64,000 nt of DNA from Pogonophryne albipinna (Eukaryota > Chordata > Actinopteri > Perciformes > Artedidraconidae): the NCBI GenBank assembly GCA_028583405.1, contig JAPTMU010000161.1:89501-153500 (forward strand), in the 5' to 3' direction. Under the pieces are notes generated by a model that was not told the origin of the DNA, searched no databases, and was given only the letters and a program-made list of their open reading frames with translations. The translations under genes were made by a program, and so were the position numbers. Numbering within the stretch: the stretch's first letter is position 1; the number at the start of each line of letters is the position of its first letter. Shown here piece by piece: positions 28,199-39,619 of the stretch.

Positions 28199-28599
28199 AT
28201 GATTTCTCTGGCCTCCAACCCAACAAGTCAAAATTAACTTTAAAATCTGACATTTTGTAGCTACCGATTTCCAACGAGAGACAATGTATAACAGTGTAAC
28301 GGCTGTGTGTCGCTAAACGTCGCTAAGGAAACCACACGATGTAGGCTCATGGAAGTAGTTTCGGTAGGCTAGTGGCGTGTGTAGGCCACTGGATACTTTG
28401 TGATTAGGCACGTTCTATTTGATCGTTGTTTGATCGTGGAATCAAACACGCCTATTGACCAATCAGAGAGCTTGCTCAAACCTATGTGTTATAGAATGTA
28501 GCATAAACCACACATATCTACAAAAGAGGCAAAGTCAAAACAAGGTTCATTTTAATTATGTATTTAGGAGCAAAACGCTCTAAGGTCTCATTCACACCT

Positions 28600-28926
28600 A
28601 ACGCAGCGTCCACACGGCGGCGTGCGTTGAAGCTTGCCGGTGAGCTTGTCTGAAACTCGACCAACAACCAATCACATGAATCTCCCGCCCCGGACACACA
28701 AGCACGCGGTTTGATTGGCTAGAGCTTGTACTGGCATATGATTTGATTGGCTTCCGCCGAAGCTTCAAAAGTTGAACATTGCTCAACTTTTGAAGCGAGC
28801 AATGCGAGCAAAGCGAAGCAGCGCTCCCACAATGCAGTTCGGCAAAGCGTGAAGTCACCCCATTCAAAGTGAATGGGCAGAAGCGTTGAAGCTTCAACGC
28901 ACGCCGCCGTGTGGACGTGCTGCGCT
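28600..28926. mobile_element. MITE with 28-bp perfect terminal inverted repeats
   Basis: 28608-28635 (GTCCACACGGCGGCGTGCGT...) and 28889-28916 are exact inverted copies. Further out both sides carry GCAGC/GCTGC. Inside, GCTTCAAAAGTTGA (28762-28775) and TCAACTTTTGAAGC (28783-28796) form a perfect 14-bp hairpin. The element is CpG-rich and has no protein-like ORF. Confidence 0.8.
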
Positions 28927-28989
28927 TCTCTGGTGGGCACCAGACGACAGTTTGTTACATTGTTTCATTTTTCAGAAGGTTCGGTTTGC

Positions 28990-29438
28990 GTTCACACCAT
29001 GGATGTATAATAAGAACTGGATACAGCGTGGGAGGCGGGGCCTCATTCATTCCTATGAGAGCTGCTCATTAGCGCATGATGATAAAATGGCCCAACTTTT
29101 GAGAGAGCGAAACGTCACAGATTACCCGGCATGCCTGAGAAGTACCCGTATGTGCGCTCATAGCGCATGCGCAACTTTAACCAAAATGCTCGTTCACATC
29201 AAGCACGTCAATTTGCGTACACGTAACAGCGCCGCACGTTCATGACAGCATGGTAATGATTTGTTATTATGATGGATTTGATATTAACGAGGCGGCAGTT
29301 AGCAGCTAGCGCCTAGCTAGTCATTATGCTAATGTACACATCAATCGTTATGTACTTATATTACGCTGTAACAGGATCTAGTGATATCCAAGCAACAGAG
29401 CTTCATTTAGCATGAAAGAATGATTGCACTGTGTGTAG

Positions 29439-29485
<47 letters not shown>

Positions 29486-30110
29486 TTATAATAAGTAATA
29501 TTAACTTTATTTAATACAACATTTACGGTACAAGATTTAATATAATTTAATATGATAATGAATTACAGCAAACATGTGCAATATATCCATTATTACAGCT
29601 CCGTGGGATGACAGTAAGACGATATGGGTCCGTTCTTATTGTGCATCCATGGGTAAAGATAAACGCAACTCACATTGTTTTCTCAAACAGCATCTCTGTA
29701 AACTACGTGTATTGTATTCACTGAATTTCACTCTCTGCCTTTAACGGCTCGTTGTAGCTCCAATAGCTCCAGCCCCCACCCTCCCTGTGAGCACAGTGTG
29801 CTCTGATTGGTCGGGACACGTAACATGAACGTGCCGGGCGGCGCGGTCCCGTGGTTTAGATGCGCGTTCATAATGCAGAGGGAAATAACTCTCAGAATAA
29901 CGTTATTAGCACATTATTACAACTTGAGGAACGAATGTTTTTAATAAGGGCTATACAAGTGTTCATACTGGGTAGTTTATTTAGTTTAAAAAAAATTATC
30001 CAACGATCTACAGACCACTCTTTCCCCATGTAAGTCAATGGGAAAAAGTGTTTCCGGGCCTGGCAACCAAACGGAAGTGTAGTACCGCCGTTTGGCCAGC
30101 ACGAATATTT
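28990..30110. repeat. probable interspersed fish repeat (tentative)
   Basis: GGATGTATAATAAGAACTGG, GAGGCGGGGCCTCATTCATT and, further right, CCCCATGTAAGTCAATGGGA are words I associate with a multi-copy fish repeat. The (TA)22 tract lies in the middle. No boundaries are seen. Confidence 0.35.
29441..29484. repeat. (TA)22 microsatellite
   Basis: 44 bases of TA; self-complementary and able to form a cruciform. Confidence 0.97.
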
Positions 30111-30229
30111 TCATCTGAGTCCGGCGCACTTCCTGGGGGCTTGGTTCACACGGGCAAAACTCAAAAGGACATATGCACAGTTACTACGCCACTGAACATA
30201 CTTACATTTAAATATGTACTGCCTGGATT

Positions 30230-30475
30230 CAGCCATTTTCCGCCAAAGATTTTGGAAATTGTTTCGTGCCCAAAGCATTGTGGGGCTTTTAAGACCGCCG
30301 AGGATACACATGTGCATCCTCAAAATTTCCCGCAACGAATTCGGACTCAGTCCTCGGTAGAATTCCAAGGATCCTGATCCGTACATTGGAACAGTCCTTC
30401 GGCGGGATTCGATGACGTAGCATCCGTGAAATAGTGGCTCTGATGTATCCTTCCTTGACATTGAGAAACACCCAC
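30230..30475. repeat. third, inverted copy of the GGGTGTTTCTCAATGTC family
   Basis: Ends TTGACATTGAGAAACACCC at 30475. Read on the minus strand it parallels 26675-26910 (CGCCGAAGGACTG, GGATCCTTGGAATTCTACCG, CGCAACGAA...). Similarity stops near 30235, so the copy is truncated or hybrid. Confidence 0.7.
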
Positions 30476-33460
30476 TCACACAATGAGGAGAGGAGACAAC
30501 TGACAACAAAGTGATTTCGACCACTTGCACTACATGTCTGTGTGAACAACGTTAAGCTGCTGATAACAGCTTCTGTGGGATTTCTGCTCCAGCTGCCAAG
30601 TTTCACTGTCTAAACACAATCAGCTGTGCATGAACTCTACCTTGATGATAGGGTTGATAAATAGACAATGTTGGGGATGGTACTTTGAAGGTATAGCTTT
30701 GAAAACAACATATTACTCCAACATTCCCCTACCATTCGGATACACCTAGTTGGTACTGCTGAAAAAGTAGTTCAGTGTATTCTGTAAACAAATTATCAAA
30801 ATGACACAGTTAGAATACAATACAACATTTTTGACATGTAAGCAAAAAATGCAACTCAATTGTTTTTTATCCCAAAAAGGTGCCAACTAGTTTAGAGGAC
30901 GTACATAAACCTGCAACAACAAAAAAATACTCGACTTATATTTAATGAAGAAAAATTGAAGTATAGAATCAATAGTAAAAAAAGCAACAATAAACAACAA
31001 CATCCCTTTTCCCAAGTTTGTGGTATAACTGATTTTATGTTTAATTACAAGCCACTACTTCCTAAAACTGTAGTGTAAATGTTTAACACTTACATTAAAC
31101 ATTTAATTTCCTGGTTGAAAAACAAGGAATCAATTTGAACTTGCGGTACTACACAGTTTTGATTACTCTGTGCCAAAAACACATTTTCTCTTTACGATTG
31201 GATGTTGAGATTTGACCTTTTGTATATTTGTCTGCCAAGCAGAAATACATTCTTTTGCTGGGCAGACATTGTGAGGAGCTCACACAAATTGCTAAGTGAA
31301 CGCCTACATTTCTACTGAGTGCAATCACATGTCAACACTGCACACTCTGAACAAGAGGAGGATGATGTATCCGTCAATATGGTGGTAAATGGACTAGACA
31401 CATTATCAGGACAGACACGACAAACAAAACATCAGAGGCAAAATGTCCCTTTAATTTGCAAAAATGGGACAAAAAGTAAATTGTTGAAGCATTTATGTTG
31501 TGTCATAGACTTTGTCACAATGTTTTATTTTTATTTATTGAGGTCATAGTGGCCTTGTGTTGTCTTTTTATGTGCTATGTGGATGTATTTTGGAGAGGGG
31601 GGATGTCGGGTCATCACACTGGACTCAAATCCACAAACCTTTACAACAGGAGACAAAAGACACAATTTAAAAATAAACACCATCCTTTTTTGGTGCAAGG
31701 TCTGAAAAGGACAATGTGTTTCTGTTTACACTGAAATTAAAAAGTCAACAACAAATAAACCCTGTCATTTTTCCAAAATCATTATCTTTAGGGGTGATTA
31801 ACCAGTAGGCCTATAGAACTTTGCTTTTCAATCAACTTCATACTTCAAATACCTGAAGTTAAAAGGGCTTAATTAATGTAAATAAACAATGTCCACTAAA
31901 TGGAGGATCAACACATGATTAACGAAAGCATGCAACTCGATATATTTTAATCGGTAATAAATAAATGTCAGTGTTATAACAGTGGCACAGAACAAGTAAC
32001 AACTGCTCATCATGAAAACAATTCAAAGCTTCTTCTAAAAAACTAAACTTCAAATCTGAATACAGAGCATGGACATGTGGACAAAGAGCAAAGCAAAGAG
32101 GCAGCAGGATGAGCTCCTTATCTGATGATTCAAATCTTCCCCTTAACACCTGGACTCCACTGAACAGCCATTTTTCTTTGTCGTACTGTCGATGTTTGTT
32201 GTTTTTATAATGGAGAGTCTGTTTTGTTATGGCACAATGTGATCTAAGAGAGACACTTAAATGAAATATGTTTCATATATAGCCCTCCCTCCCACCAAGA
32301 CATGACTGCTATGCTGCTGTATCAGATAAACAAACATAAATGGCTATTTATTTGCCTAACAGACAATATTAAAATCCACATATGCTGATTTTAATCTTAC
32401 GTCTTTATTTACCCTATTTTCAGGGTGTTGTTTGAAGGTCCCAGGAAATGAAAACCAACTAACCAAACCAAGTTAATCTCAAAACACCTCAAATATAATT
32501 TGCCCAATTATGTTTTTACTTTCTGCTAGACTTCTAATGTACAACCACACATAACTTCACAGAAATACATTTCTGAGAAAGTCCAACATGAAACAGAGCG
32601 ACACAAAGTCACAAAAATATGTTTTTAATAATTATGTTTAATCAAATACCACAACGATAAAGCCAGTTTTTGTTTCTGCTACCTTGTCAACTGATATATG
32701 ACAATTCCTCTGAGTCTTTTTTGAGTCAAAGCCATTGTGATATTGCAATATTTATGAGAATCCTTTCTGTCCCCTTCATTTTACAAAAGTGATTTTTAAC
32801 TGTCCTAAGATGCATTTTGTTCCTCTTGTATCAAATTACTTGCGAATATGTTTTGTTTTGTGAAGTTTAAGTACAGACATCACTCCGCAAAGGTTGCAAT
32901 TGCTCCAATCAACTTAAGCACGATCATATTTTCACAAAATAAACATAGAGTGGGTAGACAAAATAACAAAGACACCTTTCAATATGTAACTCAGTACAAC
33001 AACAGTACAAAGCTTGAGAACAACAACACTCTCACACCTGTCAGTTAAGTACAATTATAAAGTAAGGGGCAGGTTAGCTAGCTTAGCATAAAGACTGCAA
33101 ACAGGGGAAAACAGCTAGCATGGCTCTGTCCACAGCCCATTTGTCCTGGTAGCCAATCCTGGTAATGAACCCCCCCCAAAAAGCCATTGCTGTCTAAAAC
33201 CCTTTCCCCCCATTAACCACCCTCAAAAAGAAATGTAAGTACCTCTCTGCAAGAACGTGAATAACAGTTTTTTTACCAAAGGGTGAAACTAGCATCCAGT
33301 TGTGTTTACATCTCACTGTATTTCACAATATTGAATACATTTGGAGGTGTTTCTGTTATTTTGTCTACCCCCTGTATCTCTCTGGTTGATTTCACTCTAA
33401 TCCAACTTTCCGCTCTCCCCGGGCTGTTAGCATATCCGACCCTCCGGAGCCTCGCCTCGA
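30476..33460. other. no gene recognised; 3' side of the TMEM88-family gene
   Basis: AT-rich. The 3' UTR of the minus-strand TMEM88-family gene must extend into the right part. TTTATT words (AATAAA on minus) occur near 32403, but which is used cannot be told. Confidence 0.5.
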
Positions 33461-35666
33461 TCAGACCCAGGCGTGGAGGCTGCCGGCCCAGTCCAACAGT
33501 CGCCCTCGGTACCAGGCACGTGAGATCGGCTGAATGAGAAGCAGGATTCGAAACCTTCGGACCAGCCCGCAGAAAATGGCCGCCGCCACGACCACGAGCG
33601 GTGACATCATCACAAAACCCAAGATGATGAGGGCGGAGCAGCTGTTGTCGTCAAGGTAGCCGCATATCGCAGAGGGGGCGTCAAAGGACCTACAAGGAAA
33701 AACACAGAGGCATCATTAAAGCAGACATGGGGTGGCCCAGAGGACATGATGCACCTTTTGCGATCAGCAGGGGCTTCTTCTCTTCTGTCACAAAGCAAAG
33801 AGGTGGGAATTGTTATTTGTGTGTGTTGATCTATGCTCGATGTGCAGAATGACGTTGTGGGTAATGGGCTGTGAAAGAGTTTCTCCCAGCCTCCCTCTGC
33901 AGTTCAGATAAGAAATGGCTCAGTAGCTGTCAGTAACCCTCTGAGCTGTCAATCACCTTGTGAGGGCGAACGAGAGGGAGGAGGAAAGAGATGGGAACTA
34001 TAGAAAGACGTAAAACGGGCAGCTTCACAAGTACACTAACATCTTCACAAAAACATACAGACACAAAGTACAAGAACATCATCTCTTTCTCTGTCAAGCC
34101 CACTCAGACAAACTAAATCTCCTATTTTAAGACATTTCAAAAGGAGCTTCCCCTCCACCAAAAGCACCCTAGCAACGGCAGTGTCTAACTCACTCATGAA
34201 CACACAGACACACACACCTCTGTCAAGTGCACTGTGCTCTCTCACAGTACAGCGTGTCAGTGCACAGCTGGCTCTGGCACCAAACCAGACACTCTTGTCT
34301 TCTCAGTGGGGCCCTTTCGCCATGTTCAGTCTGTCTCCATAAAAGGGAGAACTCTCTGACTGACATTGTCTGTAATTGTTTGCTCAGAACTGACATTTGC
34401 TCTGGCATAACCGCGATAATAGTCCGCGTTGCATGCGAACGCATTCAATGTTCTTCATTATTGTATGCTCTTGTCATACTTCAGAAACCAAATCATTCAA
34501 CACAGGGAAACCAGGGGGAAAGGACCAACTGTATCGAATGTAGGATGTGGTGTTATGAACAGTATGTTATAACACCCGTTGGTTGTGAATTTCAGTTTTA
34601 AAGCCTCGAGGTAAGCATTTTGACCATCACCATCTTGTATATTTGAAACCATACGTGACTGGAGAGGGTGGAGCAAAATACCAAAATACAACCAAGCACT
34701 GAACAAGACATAATGAAGCGACCATAAATGTTTTAACTTACTTAAATTTGATAACATCCATGAACTGAAAACACTTTGAGGGTTAATGTTGTAAACTGAA
34801 GAAACTGAAAACATTCAAAAAAGGGGTAGCAACCTGTCAATCACAAGATAGCCCAAACCAAAGTCAGGAAAAGGGTAATTTTACTCATACACTATGCAAC
34901 CCGAGATTTCCTTTTGTAATGATGGCCATTAGAGAGAATGCAGGTTTAAGGCACTTTTCCAAATTGGCTTCATTTTTAAATACCTCGAGGGTGCTATTTG
35001 GTTACAACCTGTGCAGTGAGACGAAGACAAAGCTGTATATCTTCACAGCATGAATTAGCATGATGCGTGCAATCACAATATTTTACTGGTGATCTGTCTG
35101 CCCCGCATATCAGAAACATCTGGCCCTCTAGCTAATAAATACTTCTTAATGTTCACCTGTTATCAATGAACTGTGTCTGTCTGTCTTTTGGTGCTGTGTT
35201 TTGACTAAAAACAGATGCTTGCTTTAGCTGAAACACGATTGATGATCATTTTATGTGGGGTAACTTAATGAGCGACATTTTTACATCAGTAGTCATAATA
35301 CTAGAATAATAGTAAACTTGTCCTCTCAGCTTGTACATTAAACAACAATAACCGCATAACAGAGTGATATCTCACCCTGGAGTGGCAGAGGAACCCGGCG
35401 TACAGCAGCAGCATTGCAGGGAGCAGCACCACAGAGAAGACAACAGCCAGGAGCAAAGCGCTGGCTGAAACCACAAAGATGTCCCAGAGGACGAGGGCCG
35501 CCCCACAGGCCAGGCATCCCACCCTGCCCCTGCGGCTGCCCCATTCACTGCCCCCGCTGTGGGCCACAGGAGGGGGAAGCATCTTCACTCCCTCCCCGAT
35601 CCAGAACTCATCTTCTTTCTCTTCCTCGACTGAACCATCCTCCAGGTCCACATCCACACCACACAT
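33461..35666 (-). CDS. tmem88: TMEM88-family transmembrane protein (two coding exons)
   Basis: TMEM88 proteins are two-pass membrane proteins that bind Dishevelled through a C-terminal PDZ ligand and damp Wnt signalling. Exon 1 (35376-35666) encodes 97 residues: an acidic N terminus, then a long hydrophobic stretch (51-93) ending YAGFLCHSR, very like the GFGFLCHSQ of human TMEM88. Exon 2 (33461-33689) encodes SFDAPSAICGYLDDNSC, a second membrane segment (ALIILGFVMMSPLVVVAAAIF), a basic stretch (LVRRFRI) and the end SLHAWV. The terminal AWV parallels the VWV PDZ ligand of TMEM88. The acidic N terminus would fit TMEM88B; I cannot decide the paralogue. Oddity: exon 1 ends in phase 0 but exon 2 needs two bases from exon 1 (see findings). 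The ATG follows an acceptor (TCTGCCTCAG|G), so a 5' noncoding exon is likely. Confidence 0.85.
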
Positions 35667-35896
35667 CCTGAGGCAGAAGGAGAGATAGAAAATGAGAGAG
35701 CGGGTTTAGGGGTAATACTGATACATCCCTTGAGTTGTTATTGAATGGATGAAAAAGAGATAGAAGAAGAGAATATGCATGCAAAAACATTCCTGTGCCT
35801 TTTTAAATGTGTATAATGATAATCTGTTTTAATGGACAATTAAGTTATTTAACATGTTTGCAATGCCCTGCCCCCCTTCTTCTCTTTAAAAAAAGA

Positions 35897-36021
<125 letters not shown>

Positions 36022-36040
36022 AGCTGTCTTCATCGCTCCT

Positions 36041-36275
36041 CTGGTCGATGTCATTGATCAGGGCTTTGTCACTGAAGCACTGACTGTATGCAAATGCTTT
36101 CCATTTTAAATCGACTGAAATCTTTTTTATATTTAACCCTGAACGACCTGCTGCTGAGCTGCATACACAAACCAGGAGCATCACACGGGACAGGACACAT
36201 CTGGTCGATGTCATTGATCAGGGCGATCAGGACTTTGTCACTGAAGCATTGGCATACAGTCAGTGCTTCAGCATT
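36041..36275. repeat. 160-bp-spaced direct duplication beside the microsatellite
   Basis: CTGGTCGATGTCATTGATCA begins at 36041 and again at 36201. In both copies it is followed by GGGC, then CTTTGTCACTGAAGCA. The second copy carries a small insertion (GATCAGGA). The interval between them is unique, so this is a local segmental duplication with an offset of 160 bases. Confidence 0.85.
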
Positions 36276-36461
36276 TGCAACTCACCTTAATCATGATTAT
36301 AATCTGAATGCATATTGTCTGCTTTATTTGCTTTTCCTTTATTTATTTTAGATCTGATTACTCTGCATTTTCTGTCTGGAAACTGTCAGATGCAACAATC
36401 ATTAATGCATTTGAAAGAGTTATAATAAACAACACGATGTAAACGAGAATTGTTGCCATAC

Positions 36462-36720
36462 CTCCAAATCCCGTTAATCCAGCCGGTGTGTTTGTGTTAT
36501 AGTTCCTTTCCCGCTGATCCACTCGGAGCTCTTAATTGTATACAAAATGAAGGAAATACTTGTGTGTTCTTTTTTTTGTTGAAAAACAAGCAGCGGACAG
36601 AAGCACCTGTGAGTTGAACCCCGCGTGCTGCTGTAGCGCTGCTGTGTGAGAAACCTCGCGCGTCTGTGGGAGCGAGCGTCTCCGGGCCACGCGCACCATC
36701 GTTAAATGCGCGCTCACGTT
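36462..36720 (-). promoter_or_regulatory. tmem88: probable noncoding first exon and CpG-rich promoter of the TMEM88-family gene
   Basis: On the minus strand a donor, TTTGGAG|GTATGG, ends at 36462. Just upstream of it lies a CpG-rich block (about 36599-36720, with CGCGCG, GAGCGAGCG, CCACGCGCACC and ATGCGCGC). The coding exon starts one base after an acceptor at 35668-35670, so a leader exon is required. Linking the two is inference. Confidence 0.4.
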
Positions 36721-36894
36721 TGTGAACAAAAATAACGTTTCAAAGCTGAAAAACAAACAAAGTTTTAGTTCCAATATTTTTTTACAACATGTTTTCACGT
36801 CATTGCTGTACATTTTCTTGCATCATGTAACCCTATTCACGTAACAACTTTTGTGTTGGAAGGGTGTTGAAAATGTTCCTTCAAACCAATAATA

Positions 36895-36919
36895 ATCAAT
36901 CAATCAATCAATCAATCAA
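36895..36919. repeat. (ATCA)6 tract
   Basis: Short ATCA tandem tract. It resembles the ATTG/ATCA tail of the L2 LINE at 22373, but no LINE sequence flanks it, so it is recorded as a simple repeat. Confidence 0.85.
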
Positions 36920-38160
36920 AAGCTTATTAAAAATTACAACTGCCCAACAGTAAAGGAATTACTAACATAATGCATTTAGTGCAAACCTGATGGCTTTTTA
37001 CAAATTCAATATTTGTATTCATAAATGAATGAAATGCTATCAAATATCAAACAATGAAAGTGATTGTTTTAAAGGCAAAACATGCTCTTATTAATGGCTG
37101 TTAACTGATATATGAAAGCCATACTTACCTTTTACAAAGCATGCCCTTTTAGCAAATTCCACAGTGTGCACTCTGATTTAATCGTATCAAAGCATACACC
37201 AATCACACAGTTGGTGGCTCAGTAAAAGCAAGGATATAGAAACGATATGCCGACGAGACATCTGAAGATTAAAATAACAGTTTTTTTAGACTAAAACAGT
37301 TTGTGTGTATTCTTGTCCTGTAGTTTCCAGGCCTAATACATAGTGTCTTTAAGTACTCTAGTATATAGTAATTGTCAATGATAATGGTGTGGCACTTTTG
37401 TCTGTTTAAAAAAAACTAAAATGGGCATTCTAAGTTATAATAGACCTGCCAGACCTGTTCATCATGTAATCTTCCCAATCAGCGACCTTTGCTGAGGTTT
37501 ACAGAACTAAATGTGTTTCATTTAAGACAGGTAATCAGATAGCATCTCACGAAAATTAGATTGGAGTGCACTTAAAATCCTAGCGGTCACATGCTGTACA
37601 GTGACTTTCACACAGACGGAAATAATGAGAAAGACAAGAATATTATAAAATAAAATCACCAAATTGTATCATGTATTACAAGGAGTTACATAAGGAGTGT
37701 TTTATGACAGGTAAAAGAGGAAGAGTATTAAAACCTGTCTGCGTGCACAGAGGACAAAACACAGTAGACAGTTAAAGGGTAGGAAAAAAATCAAACTTGA
37801 GTTAATAGATGACAAAAAGCTGATGTGATATGTTCAGAAATGTCCCTCTGAGTTTCTCTTTCTGCAGTCTGCCTCTCACCAATCTTCAGAGTATCGTCAG
37901 CTATGTGGCAGGAGAGATAAGAGGATGATCGATTTGTTTTGCAGCACAGACAGACAGTCAACCTTTCACTGCTCAAATGTAATTACTCAGAACAAGGGGG
38001 AAAAGATGAGAGGATATATGGGACAGAGCTGAGGAAAAGAGATACGGTTGGACGTAGAGATACAGATGAGGAAATGATTAATGAAGCAGAGGAGAGATTC
38101 AGAGAATAAGGGGGTAATACTGCTTGGTGTGTTTGGTGTCTGGTCCTGAGGAGCTTAAAC
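36920..38160. other. no gene recognised
   Basis: AT-rich intergenic DNA between the TMEM88-family promoter region and the outer hAT element; only short ORFs without domains. Confidence 0.55.
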
Positions 38161-39373
38161 CCTCTATGGCAGGCATCCTCAAAGTCCGGACTCCGGTCCG
38201 GATCCGGACCGAACCACAACTGTCTCTGGACTCTGAGCAAATTATACTTTTCATATGTATTATCTGTGTTATCTGCGAGACATCGCCACAACGCAACGAG
38301 TCAAAATGATCCGCTATGTCCATAGACTGCAAACAGCGCTCTGCATGTCCTGTTCCACTGTCTGTGTGTGTCTGTCAACGCATTGGTCCAATCACATTCA
38401 GCATCCCGTCAGCGTTTTTTTCCCCCAAACAATCTGCGAATCAGAGGCACAGTAGGGCGGGTCTTCGCGGAATGCGGGTGGGAAAAATGTGTGTCTCGTC
38501 CATAGACTGTATATATAAAGGGTCTCGTCTCTTTCAACCTGTCTGAGTCAGAGCGAGAGTTTAAAAAAAAAAAATTCAGAGCGAGAGTTAACAGCTCATC
38601 TAGTTCCATCTGTACTGTAGCTAGTAGCCTAGTTTCACCTACCGGGGTGGCAACTGACACCCTAAAAATAGGCCTTGCCACCCCAGCTGCCACCCCAGCT
38701 GCCACCCCAGTTGGCAGCTTTGTTTTGAAAGAAAAGTTGTGGCTCATCGGACATTTATGAGAGAAAGTCTCTAATGTCCGAGTGCAAGTGAATGCAGCAC
38801 AAGATGCACGTCATGTAACCCCTCCCCCGGTCCTGGCGCGAGCGTGGACATATGATTGGCGGCGATTTCATTTGAACGGGGCGCAAAACGAGAAGCATTC
38901 GGACCCAAGCACTGAAGGAATGAGGTATTTGCGGTCTACACTGACAGAGAAGAGACTGTCAGTTTGGCTGTACTCAGCATTGAATCAAAACGCACTAAAG
39001 CTGTTGATCTTAATAAGTTTGTGAGGCGTTTTGCTGAACAAAATGGTAATCGCCGCATTCAGCTGTAATAGACATGTCAACTTGATGCTCTGCTCACGGA
39101 TGAGCATACAAAACTGTTAAGATGATGACCTTACGTGTGTAAATATATTGTTTTCTTTGAGGGGGTCTGCCCCCAAAAAACAGTTTTAAGTCCTGATAAA
39201 GTCAAATAAGACGGTGTGTAAAACTACACTGCCCAGCCAAAAAAAAGTAACCACTTTGATTGAACTAGGCCAGTAGGTAAGGGCTTTCCACTGGATAATA
39301 ACTGAAGTATAAAATAATGCATGACTGAAGTGATGGAGACCATGTTGAAGGCAAACAAAAAGAGGAAATAACA

Positions 39374-39611
39374 GGTAAAATCAAGCAAATCCCCCTCTCA
39401 GATTCCACAGCAACCAGAAGAACATACATACTGGCTGGTGATTTGATTAATCAGCTTTGTGATAGAATAAAAAATGCACAGTGCATTTCCTTAGCTGTGG
39501 ATGAGTCCACTGACACCACTGACAATGCTCAGTTGCTGGTGTTTGTGAGTTTTTATGATGAGGCAAAGGGGGAGTTTGTTGAAGATGTGTTGGGCCTGAC
39601 GAACCTCAGTG
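39374..39611 (+). pseudogene. hAT transposase fragment of GTF2IRD2-like type
   Basis: Encodes KIKQIPLSDSTATRR, LAGDLINQLCDRIKNAQ, CISLAVDESTDTTDNAQLLV and EDVLGLTNLSGHK. This is the ...LAVDESTD... region of the hAT transposases related to GTF2IRD2 and ZBED/SCAND3-type proteins. The frame is cut by the inner element. After it (42085 on), TRGQDI-stop-KAIMGMLNERGCSCLYS can be read in another frame, so the copy had a stop and an indel as well. Inactive. Confidence 0.8.
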
Positions 39612-39619
39612 GACACAAG

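Noticed and set aside
29441..29484. TA repeats or tandem arrays as a CRISPR-like structure
   Set aside because: This is a simple dinucleotide repeat in a vertebrate genome; no spaced direct repeats occur anywhere in the window.
36895..36919. Second L2 LINE tail
   Set aside because: Only the ATCA tract is present; no L2 3' UTR or RT sequence adjoins it.
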